Source: Schistocephalus solidus (Eukaryota > Platyhelminthes > Cestoda > Diphyllobothriidea > Diphyllobothriidae). From it: a DNA stretch of 64,000 nt. This document shows, piece by piece, positions 1 through 10,726 of the stretch (positions within the stretch are counted from its first letter, which is position 1; each line of letters starts with the position of its first letter). The notes below the pieces were generated by a model. The model was not told where the DNA came from. It saw only the letters and a program-made list of their open reading frames with translations, and did not search any database. The translations under genes were made by a program, and so were the position numbers. Location: positions 1-64,000 of the forward strand of contig WEDG01001326.1 in the NCBI GenBank assembly GCA_017591395.1, given 5' to 3'.

Positions 1-2362
1 GGGCTGGTTGTGTTTGTCGGTTGTGATCGGGAATATGATGATAGTGTGGGGCTCACTGATCTGCTTAAGGAACATGTATGTTCCGTTGTGCTCTGAGCTC
101 AGACTAGAGCTCCCAGTATACCGGTCGCATAGCGACGTAGCATAGTGATGAAAATGGAACCGACAAAGACAAGGGAACTCGAATGGCTATTTCTGGCTTT
201 ATTAGCCGTCATCAGCCAGTCATACCCAATCCCAAGTGTAGGCTACACCTGGGATTCGGAAACCCGCGACCTTTGGTATTTGAGTCCGACGCTCTACCAT
301 TGAGCCACGGGCTCGTTGTTTGTCGGTTGTGATCGGGAATATGATGATAGTTTAGGCTCACCGATCTGCTTAAGGAACATGTGATGTTCCGTTGTGCCCT
401 GAGCTCAGGACTAGAGCCCTCGCAGGCGGTCGCATAGCGACGTGTATGTACAGAAATGAACTGACAAAGACAAGGGAGACCGGAATGGCCATTTCTGGCT
501 TTATAAGCCGTCATCAGCCAATTATACCCAATCTCCAAGTGCACTACCTGGGATTCGAACCCCGCGACCTTTTGGTATTTGAGTCGAACGGTCTACCATT
601 GAGCCACGGGCTCGCTGTTTTGGTCGGTTGTGATCGGAATATGATGATAGTGTGGGGCTCACCGATCTGCTTAAGGAATATGTATGTTCCGTTGTGCCCT
701 GAGCCTCAGACTAGAGCTCTCTCGATGGCGGTCGCATAGCGAGGTAGCATATGATGAAATGGAACCGACAAAGACAAGGGAGACCGGAATGGCCATTTCT
801 GGCTTATTAGCCGTCATCAGCCAGTCATACCCAATCCCAGAGTGGCACACCTGGGATTCGAACCCGCGACCTTTGCATTTGAGTCGAACGCTCTACCTTT
901 GAGCCACGGGCCTCGTTTTTGTCGGTTGTGATCGGGAATATGATGATAGTGTGGGGCTCACCGATCTGCTTAAGGAACATTTATGTTCCGGTTGTGCCCC
1001 TGGAGCTCAGACTAGAGCCCTCGCAGGCGGTCGCATAGCGAGGTGTAGCATATGATGAAAATGGAACAGACAAAGACAAGGGAGACCGGAATGGCCATTT
1101 CTGGCTTATTAGCCGTCATCAGCCAGTCATACCCAATCCCAAGTGTGGCACACCTGGGTTTCTGAACACGCGACCTTTGGTATTTGAGTCGAACGCTTTC
1201 TACAATTGAGCCACGGGCTCGTTGTTTTGTCGGTTGTGATCGGGAATATGATGATAGTGTGGGGCTCACCGATCTGCTTTAAGGAACATGTATGTTCCGT
1301 TGTGCTCTGAGCTCAGACTAGAGCTCTCGCAGGCGGTCGCATAGCGACGTGCAGCATATGAGTGAAATGGAACCGACCAAGACAAGGGAGACCGGAATGG
1401 CCATTTCTGGCTTATATAGCCGTCATCAGCCAGTCATACCCAATCCCAAGTGTGGCACACCCGAGATTCGAACCCGCGACCTTTGGTATTTGAGTCAAAC
1501 TGCTCTACCATTGAGCCACGGGCTCGTTGTTTTGTCGGTTGTGATCGGGAATATGATGATAGTGTGGGGCTCACCGATCTGCTTAAGGAACATGTATGTT
1601 CCGTTGTGCCCCTGGAGCTCAGACTAGAGCCTCGCAGGCGGTCGCATAGCGACGTGTAGCATATGATGAAATGAGAACCGACAAAAGACAAGGGAGACCG
1701 GAATGGCCATTTCTGGCTTATTAGCCGTCATCAGCCAGTCATACCCAATCCCAAGTGTGGCACACCTGGGATTCGAACCCGCGACCTTTGGTATTTGAGT
1801 CGAACGCTCTACAATTGAGCCACGGGCTCGTTGTTTTGTCGGTTGTGATCGGGAATATGATGATAGTGTGGGGCTCACCGATCTGCTTAAGGAACATGTA
1901 TGTTCCGTTGTGCCCTGGAGCTCAGACTAGAGCCCTCGCAGGTGGTCGCATAGCGACGTGTAGCATATGATGAAATGGAACCGACAAAGACAAGGGAGAT
2001 CGGAATGGCCATTTCTGGCTTATAAGCCGTCATCAGCCAGTCATACCCAATCCCAAGTGTGGCACACCTGGGATTCGAACACGCGACCTTTGGTATTTGA
2101 GTCGAACGCTCTACCATTGAGCCACGGGCTCGTTGTTTTGTCGGTTGTGATCGGGAATATGATGATAGTGTGGGGCTCACCGATCTGCTTAAGGAACATG
2201 TATGTTCCGTTGTGCCCTGGAGCTCAGACTAGAGCCCTCGCAGACGGTCGCATAGTGACGTTTAGCATATGATGAAATGGAACCGACAAAGACTAAGGGA
2301 GACCGGAATGGCCATTTCTGGCTTGTAAGCCGTCATCAGCCAGTCATACCCAATCCCAAGTG

Positions 2363-2435
2363 TGGCACACCTGGGATTCGAACCCGCGACCTTTGGTATT
2401 TGAGCCTAACGCTCTACCATTGAGCCACGGGCTCG
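2363..2435 (-). other. tRNA-like Pol III promoter head (representative unit)
   Basis: Minus strand. The A box TGGCTCAATGG lies at 2417-2427 and the B box GGTTCGAATCC at 2374-2384; both match the internal Pol III consensus. Counting tRNA positions gives CAA in the anticodon place (Leu-like), preceded by T33. The anticodon stem has two mismatches and the 5' GAGCCCG cannot pair with the 3' GTGTGCC, so this is a tRNA-derived promoter and not a working tRNA. The same segment occurs in every array unit, with scattered substitutions (for example a changed A box near 1811-1822). Confidence 0.8.
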
Positions 2436-2604
2436 TTGTTGTTTGTCGGTTGTGATCGGGAATATGATGATAGTGTGGGGCTCACCGATCTGCTTAAGGA
2501 ACATGTATGTTCCGTTGTGCCCTGGAGCTCAGACTAGAGCCCTCGCAGGCGGTCGCATAGCGACGTGTAGCATATGATGAAATGGAACCGACAAAGACAA
2601 GGGA

Positions 2605-2649
2605 GACCGGAATGGCCATTTCTGGCTTATTAGCCGTCATCAGCCAGTC
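2605..2649 (-). ncRNA. Hammerhead-ribozyme-like fold (representative unit)
   Basis: Read on the minus strand, the order is GACUGG (stem I), CUGAUGA (core), a 14-nt stem-loop with GGCU/AGCC pairing (stem II), GAAA (core), palindromic AUGGCCAU (stem III, counting the last A of GAAA), U at position 17, then CCGGUC (stem I partner, one G-U pair). Order and spacing match the schistosome hammerhead, including a 14-nt stem II segment and a loop-less palindromic stem III. Departures: the pair next to the core (10.1/11.1) is C with A instead of G-C, and the cleavage triplet is AUU instead of GUC. Activity may therefore be weak or lost. Equivalent copies lie at 782-826, 1084-1128, 2301-2345 and about every 302 bp. 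Stem III of 4 bp without a loop suggests dimer cleavage, as in other short-stem-III hammerheads. Confidence 0.62.
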
Positions 2650-5600
2650 ATACCCAATCCCAAGTGTGGCACACCTGGGATTCGAACCCACGACCTTTGG
2701 TATTTGAGTCGAACGTCTACCATTGAGCCACGGGCTCGTTGTTTTGTCGGTTATGATCGAAATATGATGATAGTGTGGGGCTCACCGATCTGCTTAAGGA
2801 ACATGTATGTTCCGTTGTGCCCTGAAGCTCAGACTAGAGCCCTCGCAGGCGGTCGCATAGCGAGGTGTAGCATAGGATGAAAATGGAACCGTCAAAGACA
2901 AGGGAGACCGGAATGGCCATTTCTGGCTTATTAGCCGTCATCAGCCAGTCATACCCAATCTCATGTGTGGAACACATGGGATTCGAACCCGCGACCTTTG
3001 GTATTTGAGTCGAACGCTCTACCATTGAGCCACGGGCTCGTTGTTTTGTCGGTTGTGATTGGGAATATGATGATAGTGTGGGGCTCACCGATCTGCTTAA
3101 GGAACATGTATGTTCCGTTGTGCCCTGGAGCTCAGACTAGAGCCCTCGCATACGGCCCCATCGTGAAGTGAAGCATATGATGAAATGGAACCGACAAAGA
3201 TTAGGGGGACCGGAATGGCCATTTCTGGCTTTTTAGCCGTCATCAGCCAGTCATACCCAATCCCAAGTGTGGCACACCTGGGATTTGAACCGTTTAACCT
3301 GCGGTATTTGAGTCGAACGCTCTACCATTGAGCCACGGGCTCGTTGTTTTGTCGGTTTTGATCGGGAATATGATGATAGTGTGGTTCTCACCGATCTGCT
3401 TAAGGAACATGTATGTTACGTTGTGCCCTGGAGCTTAGACTAGAGCCCTCGCAAGCGGTCGCATTGTGACTCGTAGCATATGATGAAATAGAAACGACAA
3501 TGACAAGGGAAATCGGAATGGCCATTATTGGCTTATTAATCGTCATCAGCCAGTCATACCCAATCCCAAGTGCGGCACACCTGGGATTCGAACCCGCAAC
3601 ATTTAGTATTTGAGTCCAACACTCTACCATTGGGCCACGGGCCCGTTAATTAGTCGGTTGTGATCGGGAATATGATGATAGTGTGAAGCTCACCGATCTG
3701 CTTAAGGAAAATGTATGTTCCGTTGTGCCCTGGAGCTTAGACTTGAGCCCTCACAAGTGCTCGCTTAGTAACGTGTAGCATATGATTAAATGGAACCGCA
3801 AAGACAACGGAAATCGGAATGGCAATTTCTGGCTTATTAATCGTCATCAGCCAGTCATACCCAATCCCAAGTGTGGCACACCTGGGATTCGAACCCGCAA
3901 CATTTAGTATTTGAGTCCAACACTCTACCATTGAGCCACGGGCCCGTTAATTAGTCGGTTGTGATCGGGAATATGATGATAGTGTGGGGCTCACCGATCT
4001 GCTTAAGGAACATGTATGTTCCGTTGTGCCCTGGAGCTCAGACTATAGCCCGCGCAGACGGTCTCATAGCGAGGTGCAGCATATGATGAAATGGAACCGA
4101 CAAAGACAAGGGAGACCGGAATGGCCATTTCTGGCTTATAAGCCGTCATCACCGTCATACCCAATCCCAAGTGTGGCACACCTGGGATTCTGAACCCGCG
4201 ACCTTTGGTATTTGAGTCGAACGCTCTACTAATGAGCCACGGGCTCGTTGTTTTGTCGGTTGTGATCGGGAATATGATGATAGTGTGGGGCTCTCCAATA
4301 TGCTTAAGGAACATGTATGTTCCATTGTGCCCTGGAGCTCAGACTTTAGCCCGCGCAGACGGTCTCATAGCGAGGTGCAGCATACGATGAAATGGAACCG
4401 ACAATGACAAGGGAAATCGGAATGGCCATTTCTGGCTTAAGAGCCGTCATCAACCTGTCATACCCAATCCGAAGTTTGGCACACCTGGGATTCGACCCCC
4501 GCGACCTTTGGTATTTGAGTCAACGCTCTACCATTGAGCCACGGGCTTGTGGTTTTGTCGGTTGTTATCGGGAATATGATGATAGTGTGGGGCTCAATGA
4601 TCTGCTTAAGGAACATGTAAGTTCCGTTGTGCCTGGAGCTCAGATTTGAGCTCTCGCAGGCTGTCGCCTAGCGACGTGTAGCATATGATGAAATGGAACC
4701 GACAAAGACAAGGGAGACCGGAATGGCCATTTCTGGCTTATAAGCCGTCATCAGCCAGTCATACCCAATCCCAAGTGTGGCGAACCTGGGATTCGAACAC
4801 GCGACGTTTGGTATTTGAGTCGAACGCTCTACAATTAAGCCACGGGCTCGTTGTTGTGTCGGTTGTGATCGGGAATATGATGATAGTGTGGGGCTCACCG
4901 ATCTGCTTAAGGAACATGTATGTTCCGTTGTGCCCTGGAGCTCAGACTAGAGCCCGCGCATACGGCCCCATCGTGAAAAGAAGCATATGATGAAATGGAA
5001 CCGACAAAGATTCGGGGGGCCGGAATGACCATTTCTGGATTTTTAGCCGTCATCAGCCAGTCATACCCAATCCCAAGTGTGGCACACCTGGGATTCGAAC
5101 CCGCGACCTTTGGTATTTGAGTCGAAACGTTCTACCATTGAGCCACGGGCTCGTTGTTTTGTCGGTTGTGATCGGGAATATGATGATAGTGTGGGGCTCA
5201 CCGATCTGCTTAAGGAACATGTATGTTCCGTTGTGCCCTGAGCTCAGACTAGAGCCCTCGCAGGCGGTCGCATAGCGACGTGTAGCATATGATGAAATGG
5301 AACCGACAATGACAAGGGAGACTGGAATGGCCATTTCTGGCTTATTAGCCATCATCAGCCAGTAATACCCATTCCCAAGTGTGGCACACCTGGGATTCGA
5401 AACCCGCGACCTTTGGTATTTGAGTCAGAACGCTTTCTACCATTGAGCCACGGGCTCGTTGTTTTGTCGGTTGTGATCGGGAATATGATGATAGTGTGGG
5501 GCTCACCGATCTGCTTAAGGAACATGTATGTTCCGTTGTGCCCTGGAGCTCAGACTAGAGCCCTCGCAGGCGGTCGCTTAGCGACGTGTTGCATATGATG

Positions 5601-6524
5601 AAATGGAACCGACAAAGACAAGGGAGACCGGAATGGCCATTTCTGGCTTATGAGCCGTCATCAGCCAGTCATACCCAATTCCAAGTGCACCACACCTGGG
5701 ATTCGAACCCGGGACCTTTGGTATTTGAGTCAAACGCTCTACCATTGAGACACGGGCTCGTTGCTTTGTCGGTTGTGATCGGGAATATGATGATAGTGTG
5801 AAGCTCACCGATCTGCTTAAGGAACATGTATGTTCCCTTGTGCCCTGGAGTTCAGACTTGAGCCCTCGCAGGTGGTCGCATAGTGACGTGTAGCATATGA
5901 TAAAATGGAACCGACAAAGACAGGGGAGACCGGAATGGCCATTTCTGGCTTATTAGCCGTCATCAGCCTGTCATACCCAATCCCAAGTGTGGCACACCTG
6001 GGATTGGAACCCGCGACCTTTGGTATATAAGTCGAACGCTCTACCATTGAGCCACGGGCTCGTTGTTTTTTCGGTTGTGATCGGAAATATGATGATAGTG
6101 TTGGGCTCACCGATCTGCTTAAGGAACATGTATGTTCCGTTGTGCCCTGGAGCTCAGACTAGAGCCCTCGCAGGCGGTCGCATAGCGACGGGTAGCATAT
6201 GATGAAATGGAACCGACAAAGACAAGGGAGACTGGAATGGCCATTTCTGGCATTTTAGCCGTCATCAGCCAGCCATACCCAATCCCAAGTGTGGCACACC
6301 TGGGATTGGAACCCGCGACCTTTGGTATATGAGTCGAACGCTCTACCATTGAGCCACGGGCTCGTTGTTTTGTCGGTTGTGATAGGGAATATAATGATAG
6401 TGTGGGGCTCACCGATCTGCTTAAGGAACATGTATGTTCCGTTGTGCCTTGGAGCTGAGACTAGAGCCCTCGCAGGCGGTCGCATAGCAACGTGTAGCAT
6501 ATGTTAAAATTGAATCGAATTCTA

Positions 6525-6728
6525 GATGTGCCACACTTGGGATTAGGTATGACTGGCTGATGACGGCTAATTAGCCAGAAATGGCCAGTCCGGTCTCCCT
6601 TGTCTTTGTCGGTTCCATTTAATCATATTCTACACGTCGCTATGCGACCGCCTGCGAGGGCTCTATTCTGAGCTCCAGGGCAAAACGGAACATACATGTT
6701 CCTTAAGCTGATCGGTGAGCTCCACACT

Positions 6729-6735
<7 letters not shown>
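6525..6735 (+). repeat. Inverted partial array unit at the array end
   Basis: The unit sequence appears here in the opposite orientation, from the end of the tRNA-like part through the hammerhead-like segment (GACTGG at 6551, CTGATGA at 6557-6563, GAAA at 6578-6581, CGGTC ending 6595) to the ACACTATCAT motif, where a TA tract takes over. This makes a head-to-head junction with the array near 6512-6525. In this copy the bases before the expected cleavage point read AGTC instead of ATT. Confidence 0.85.

Positions 6736-6788
<53 letters not shown>
6732..6788. repeat. (TA)n microsatellite
   Basis: About 57 bp of pure TA that begins inside the ATCATCATATT part of the inverted unit, so it probably expanded from the unit's own AT-rich step. 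It marks the right edge of the array. Confidence 0.97.
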
Positions 6789-6790
<2 letters not shown>

Positions 6791-8407
6791 GGAATTTCAT
6801 GAATTGTGGCATTACTTTCTCTGAAGTGCCAGGCCTAGGGACATTCAAATTATTTCTAGCTCTTTGTTTGTGCGTGTACTGCTTGCAGCCTATGCTTTAT
6901 GTGTGCCACTGATCCGCGAATCGGAGCATCCTGTTAGAGGTTTTTCTTGCCAGCGTTGTTCTGCCTTCCCAATGGACTTTACGCACGCAGCACACCGTTT
7001 TCGGTAGCACTTCAGTAACAATATGAGTCGAACAAACGTTCGGCAAACGTCTCCCATGAGTACCTTAGAGAAAAAACTGTAAGCTTATCGAAATACGATG
7101 AACCGGGAATTGTAGGGTCAGAAACATGCGTCAGCTATTGATCATAATGTCAGAAGTTAACGCGAAATAACATTTTATGTCAAAAGAATAGGTCTTGAAT
7201 CCACGTGAATTTGACCTGCAGGTCACTTGAAGGATTGATGGTATTCTGGGGAAAGTATACCAATTGAAAACGCAAAAGAGGTAATAAAAAGAATGCTTGA
7301 AGTTCTTCCAGCGTACACACTAGTGGATGTCCACATACCCATTTGTTTGCAGGGTCCATTGTGTATGCAGATCAAATAGAAAACAGGTGAAGTCCTTAGC
7401 CCACCTAAACAAGTGAACTAACGGCTTCGGTATACGCCATGCAGAGTATGCGTGAATCATGAAATTATAGTACACGTGTAACTGTACTTCAACAAAATTG
7501 AGAGAACGAAATCAGTATAAGTGTCTTTGGTTTACCTTAGATATTTCATACTTTGTGCTAAAATTAGGGGGTATTTTAGGACTCGTGTTGGATGATTTAC
7601 CGTACTGTCAGCACAGGCACTAGTTAAAACTCTGTTTCGCCGAAAGGCTGCAGCTGCCTGATGCAACTGCGAGGGGTTAGGCTTATCATTGGGTCCCACA
7701 GTGTAACCCATGGGATTTAGATATATTAACTACAGTTTGCACGTGGCATTTAATCCACATTAGCTAAGGAATTTAAGCTCAATTATTCATATGAACCTTC
7801 GAACTGAACGCGAAAAGTTTTTTTAACATGCGCGTATTAATTGCCTAAGAAAGTAAGAACGGTAGTTTACACAATCTCCGCGTTCACAATTCTTTGTTGC
7901 TAACTAACTTCTCATAAGTCTGGCACTACTTAGATGATCACAATTTTCTCTGTATGCCGACCGCTGGAGAGAGAAAACGGTACGTCGGTGTGGTCGAGTT
8001 TTGGGTAGGGAACATGCCCCACTGAGCAAAATTCCTACACAGTGTCTGTTTAAAGCACTAATGTAAGTGCGCAGCTCAAGTAAAATTATTTTTAAGTTTA
8101 TATATCTAAGAACGCTACGTTTCATCTTCTCGGATGTCTATAGTACCACCTTTCCTGTATTACAGGTGGCCTTATGCCATAGTTCGGGAGCAGGTATATC
8201 AGTTAGGTACCGCTTTTAGGGCAAGGTAGTTAATATCCTGAAACGCAAGCACATATTCCGCAAGATCAGTCATTCTCTGATAAAATGCATGCAATGTCTC
8301 CTAAGCGCTAAAGACTGGTTTCCTTGTACGTTTCAGTCGTTTGGTTAAGACACGTTACTTTAAGACGCTGACTGACAATGACGAGGGAGATTGAGACAGG
8401 AGCTGAT
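6789..8407. other. No gene recognised
   Basis: AT-rich unique-looking sequence. The only open frame of note is 73 codons on the minus strand (7904-8125) with no recognisable motif. A short stretch at 8360-8400 (TGACGAGGGAGATTGAGAC) loosely resembles part of the array unit. Confidence 0.6.
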
Positions 8408-8456
8408 TTGAGCCTTTTAATGTCTTTTAATGCCTTTTAATGAGCCTTTTAATGCC
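8408..8456. repeat. Short minisatellite, CCTTTTAATG-type unit
   Basis: Four close copies of a CCTTTTAATG-like 10-14 bp unit follow one another at 8411-8455. Confidence 0.8.
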
Positions 8457-9149
8457 TGTCCATCAACGCTGATGAGCAGATAAACAAGTGCGCATACATG
8501 CTGCGCGTGCGGAAAGCACTAGTTTGCCCGCAGGTGCCAATAGCATTAACGTTTCCACTATAATTTGTAACGTATTTTGTTAGCGCGCTCTGCATATCCT
8601 ATTGGCCAAAAATACTTAACTATTTTCTTCCCCTGCTCTTGTTCAGCCTCACCAGGTCTCATTGGTGGGTACGGGAGCTCTTCAAGCCCGCATGCTGTCC
8701 TGCCGTTTAGCACCCGTTTTAAAAGAGGAGGTGGATTTCTGGAAGCAGTTGGGAAGGAGATTATGGTCGCTGGAACAAAGAATGCTATTCGCCTAACCTG
8801 CTGAATAAGGCATTCGAACGTGCATCCGAAATGCCAAGCAAATATACCTACTGATCCAGAAATCGTGTTTTCATCTGCCCCCTTTAGCACTCCCTGTTAA
8901 CAACCATACCCTATCTTCCTAGCTGTTGGTCCTCCCCAAGTCCAAATCAGTACTGGCGGTGATGGCTGGTTGGGTGGACTCGTAGCAGAACTAGCCCCTT
9001 TAGTTGCGAGGGATTCTTCTCATCAGTCCCTCTCTGTGCACTCATTAAATACTCCGGAGCGAAGCTTTATAGGCTCTGTACGAAAGTTAATATGAACATT
9101 GACTATTTAACCTTAACAATATCAGTGTACCACGTAAACCTGCCTGCAT
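8457..9149. other. No gene recognised
   Basis: A 110-codon minus-strand open frame (8558-8890) overlaps a 75-codon plus-strand one. Neither shows a motif or a family I recognise, and no splice pattern links them to other exons. Confidence 0.55.
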
Positions 9150-9272
9150 TCACTTGACTGTTACTTCTTTAATTTGCTTCTTATTCTTGCTACTTTTATG
9201 TAACAAATAGGGATTTCAAAGGCGTAAGCCTATTTTTCCTCAAATACACTGAACTGAACTGAACTGAAAACT
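9150..9272 (+). mobile_element. 5'-truncated CR1-like element, 3' end only
   Basis: The stretch AACAAATAGGGATTTCAAAG, then a GCC-rich turn and a TTTCC block, parallels the 3' ends of element C at 46360 and 60415. It ends in three tandem ACTGA-type units, the short-repeat tail typical of CR1-type retrotransposons. Only the last ~120 bp remain, as expected from a 5'-truncated insertion. Its 5' limit is uncertain. Confidence 0.7.
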
Positions 9273-10388
9273 AAACAAAGGCCTCTGATATCCAGTCCAT
9301 ACAGATAAAATGGTCTTACAGTTAGATAAAACGACTTACCTTTTACTTGAACCTTCAGGCTCCTATCAAAAGTGCAAGCTTACAGCATCTTCTAAACAGA
9401 AGAAGGTTGCAGAGCTACCAACGGAAGTAGGGGGAAAGTTGGGACAATTAGGTAGTTTTGCGCAGTAAAATAAAATATCAAATTCTACAAACCAAATGAT
9501 GTGCGACAGAAAACTACCTGTAGCATAGTGGTGCCAGTGTAACTCTCCCGAACCACACTCGTTAGTAGTTTAGTCACACAAATACCACCAATCGTATAGA
9601 GAGAATGCAGTCCCTGCTGATCCACTGCAGTACGCTACGCCGAAGCCAACTGTACTGTAGACACCTCTATATGAGTCACCCACATGTGAGTGAGTCGTCT
9701 GTGATAAAAAAGATATGCTCAGGTAGCTGCTTCTTTATCTAGAGAAAGGAGCAGCGGTTTACAGAATGACTGGTCAAGAACCGTGGACAGAGAAAGAGGC
9801 GTAGTCTAAAAAGGGAATTACGCCAGACAAGAGGCTAGAAGTCTCTAACAGAACCCATGTCCAGACTCTTTGACATCATACCTTGGAGAATAGGAAGAAT
9901 ACAGTCATCTAACCGTCCGAAAAAGTGGACTTATCGTTTACTGTAACCGAAGTAATGCCAGAAAAAAACGCAGGGCTGGGGTGCAAACCATTGCTGGGGT
10001 ACAATGCTGGTGCTTGCTTCGTGCAGACGCAGGAAAATAAAACAATTTTTATGGTTTAGAACCGTAGCTCTTAGGCCAACGGACACATCAGCGAAAAGCA
10101 TTTTCCTGCCACCTTACATCGTCGCGGTTTCAGCTGAAAAATCATAATCCTTGTAACGCAGATGGGCAGAACGCTGGGCTTAGAATTTTCAGCGACTTAA
10201 TGGACTCGGTTTTAAGCTGCAGTTAGACTAAATGCCTGCAGTTGGGATATTATTGGTCGTTTCCGTGTTTCTAATTCTTGTCCTTATCACTTCGTTTTGA
10301 CTGAGTTTCCAATTCCTATTAAAGTCCATAATAAGGTCAAGGGTGTTCGGTTAGGAAATTATGCTGCTGAGGGCTCAGTTTATCAGGA
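9273..10388. other. No gene recognised
   Basis: No open frame above 60 codons, RNA gene or mobile-element hallmark was identified in this stretch. Confidence 0.55.
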
Positions 10389-10726
10389 GTGAGCGTTGTG
10401 CGGTTGATAAATTTAGACAGAGTCCTAGATCTTAGGTTTAATATTAAGGTGAGGGTTAATATTAAGGTTGGGGTTAAAATCAGTCTTAGATTTATGGTCA
10501 GGAGTGGGCTTAGGCTTGGGTTCGTGTTAACTGTAGGGTTTAGGTTTCGGGTAGGCCATGGGTCAAGATTTAAGCTACATTTAATTTTGACGTTAGGGTT
10601 AGCGTTAGGGTTAAGCCATGGGAATTTCTACCCCTCCAAAATTTATCGCAAGGCCCCCTTTTTTAAGTTGGTGGAGCATTCCTATTCCCGTGTCCTGGTA
10701 AGGCGACCATGCAAGTCATCCTTACC
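10389..10726 (+). mobile_element. MITE copy with degenerate TTAGGG-like core
   Basis: The interior is a run of GGTTTA/TTAGGG-like steps (10430-10615). The right part (10619-10726) matches the reverse complement of the MITE at 18840-19243 through a shared AAATTT..CCC..TTTTAAG..GGTGG..CCCGTGTCCTG block. The right terminal repeat ends near 10726 and begins, read inward, GGTAAGGATGACTTGCATGG. I could not find a matching left terminus, so this copy is probably truncated. The 115-codon open frame across it is an artefact of the stop-poor repeat. Confidence 0.6.

Larger units (their letters stand above)
1..6512 (-). repeat. Tandem array of ~302-bp tRNA-like/hammerhead SINE-type units
   Basis: About 21 head-to-tail units; the array runs off the left edge. 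B-box-like sites recur near 252, 550, 853, 1157, 1461, 1768, 2070, 2370, 2677, 2979, 3280, 3580, 3887, 4185, 4488, 4790, 5090, 5395, 5700, 6000 and 6300, a period of about 302 bp. Read on the minus strand, each unit has a tRNA-like head with Pol III A and B boxes, then a hammerhead-like fold, then ~190 bp with short hairpins (for example GTCGC-ATA-GCGAC and GGAACAT-GT-ATGTTCC). Open frames of 60-115 codons on both strands simply follow the repeat and are not taken as genes. The first ~1.7 kb has more single-base indels than the rest. Known parallel: schistosome Smalpha repeats combine a tRNA-like Pol III promoter with a hammerhead. No 3' poly-A is seen between units. Confidence 0.93.

Noticed and set aside
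1..6400. A cluster of genuine tRNA genes
   Set aside because: The A and B boxes are good, but the acceptor stem cannot pair and the anticodon stem has two mismatches in the consensus.
212..6507. Dozens of 60-115-codon open frames with near-identical peptides (…VERSTQIPKVAGSNPRC…)
   Set aside because: They are the tRNA-like head and its flanks translated in every frame; they recur with the 302-bp period on both strands, so they are by-products of the repeat.
1..6735. CRISPR array
   Set aside because: The repeat unit is ~302 bp with no short repeat/unique spacer alternation, and the genome is eukaryotic.
8470..8515. Possible hammerhead (GCTGATGAGCAG...GGAAAG)
   Set aside because: Stem II would pair only three bases and no stem I or stem III partner is visible; 10745 (CTGATGAGCAGACG) fails because it lacks GAAA.
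10430..10615. True telomere or interstitial telomere tract
   Set aside because: The TTAGGG-like steps are degenerate and lie inside a MITE shared with 18840-19243.
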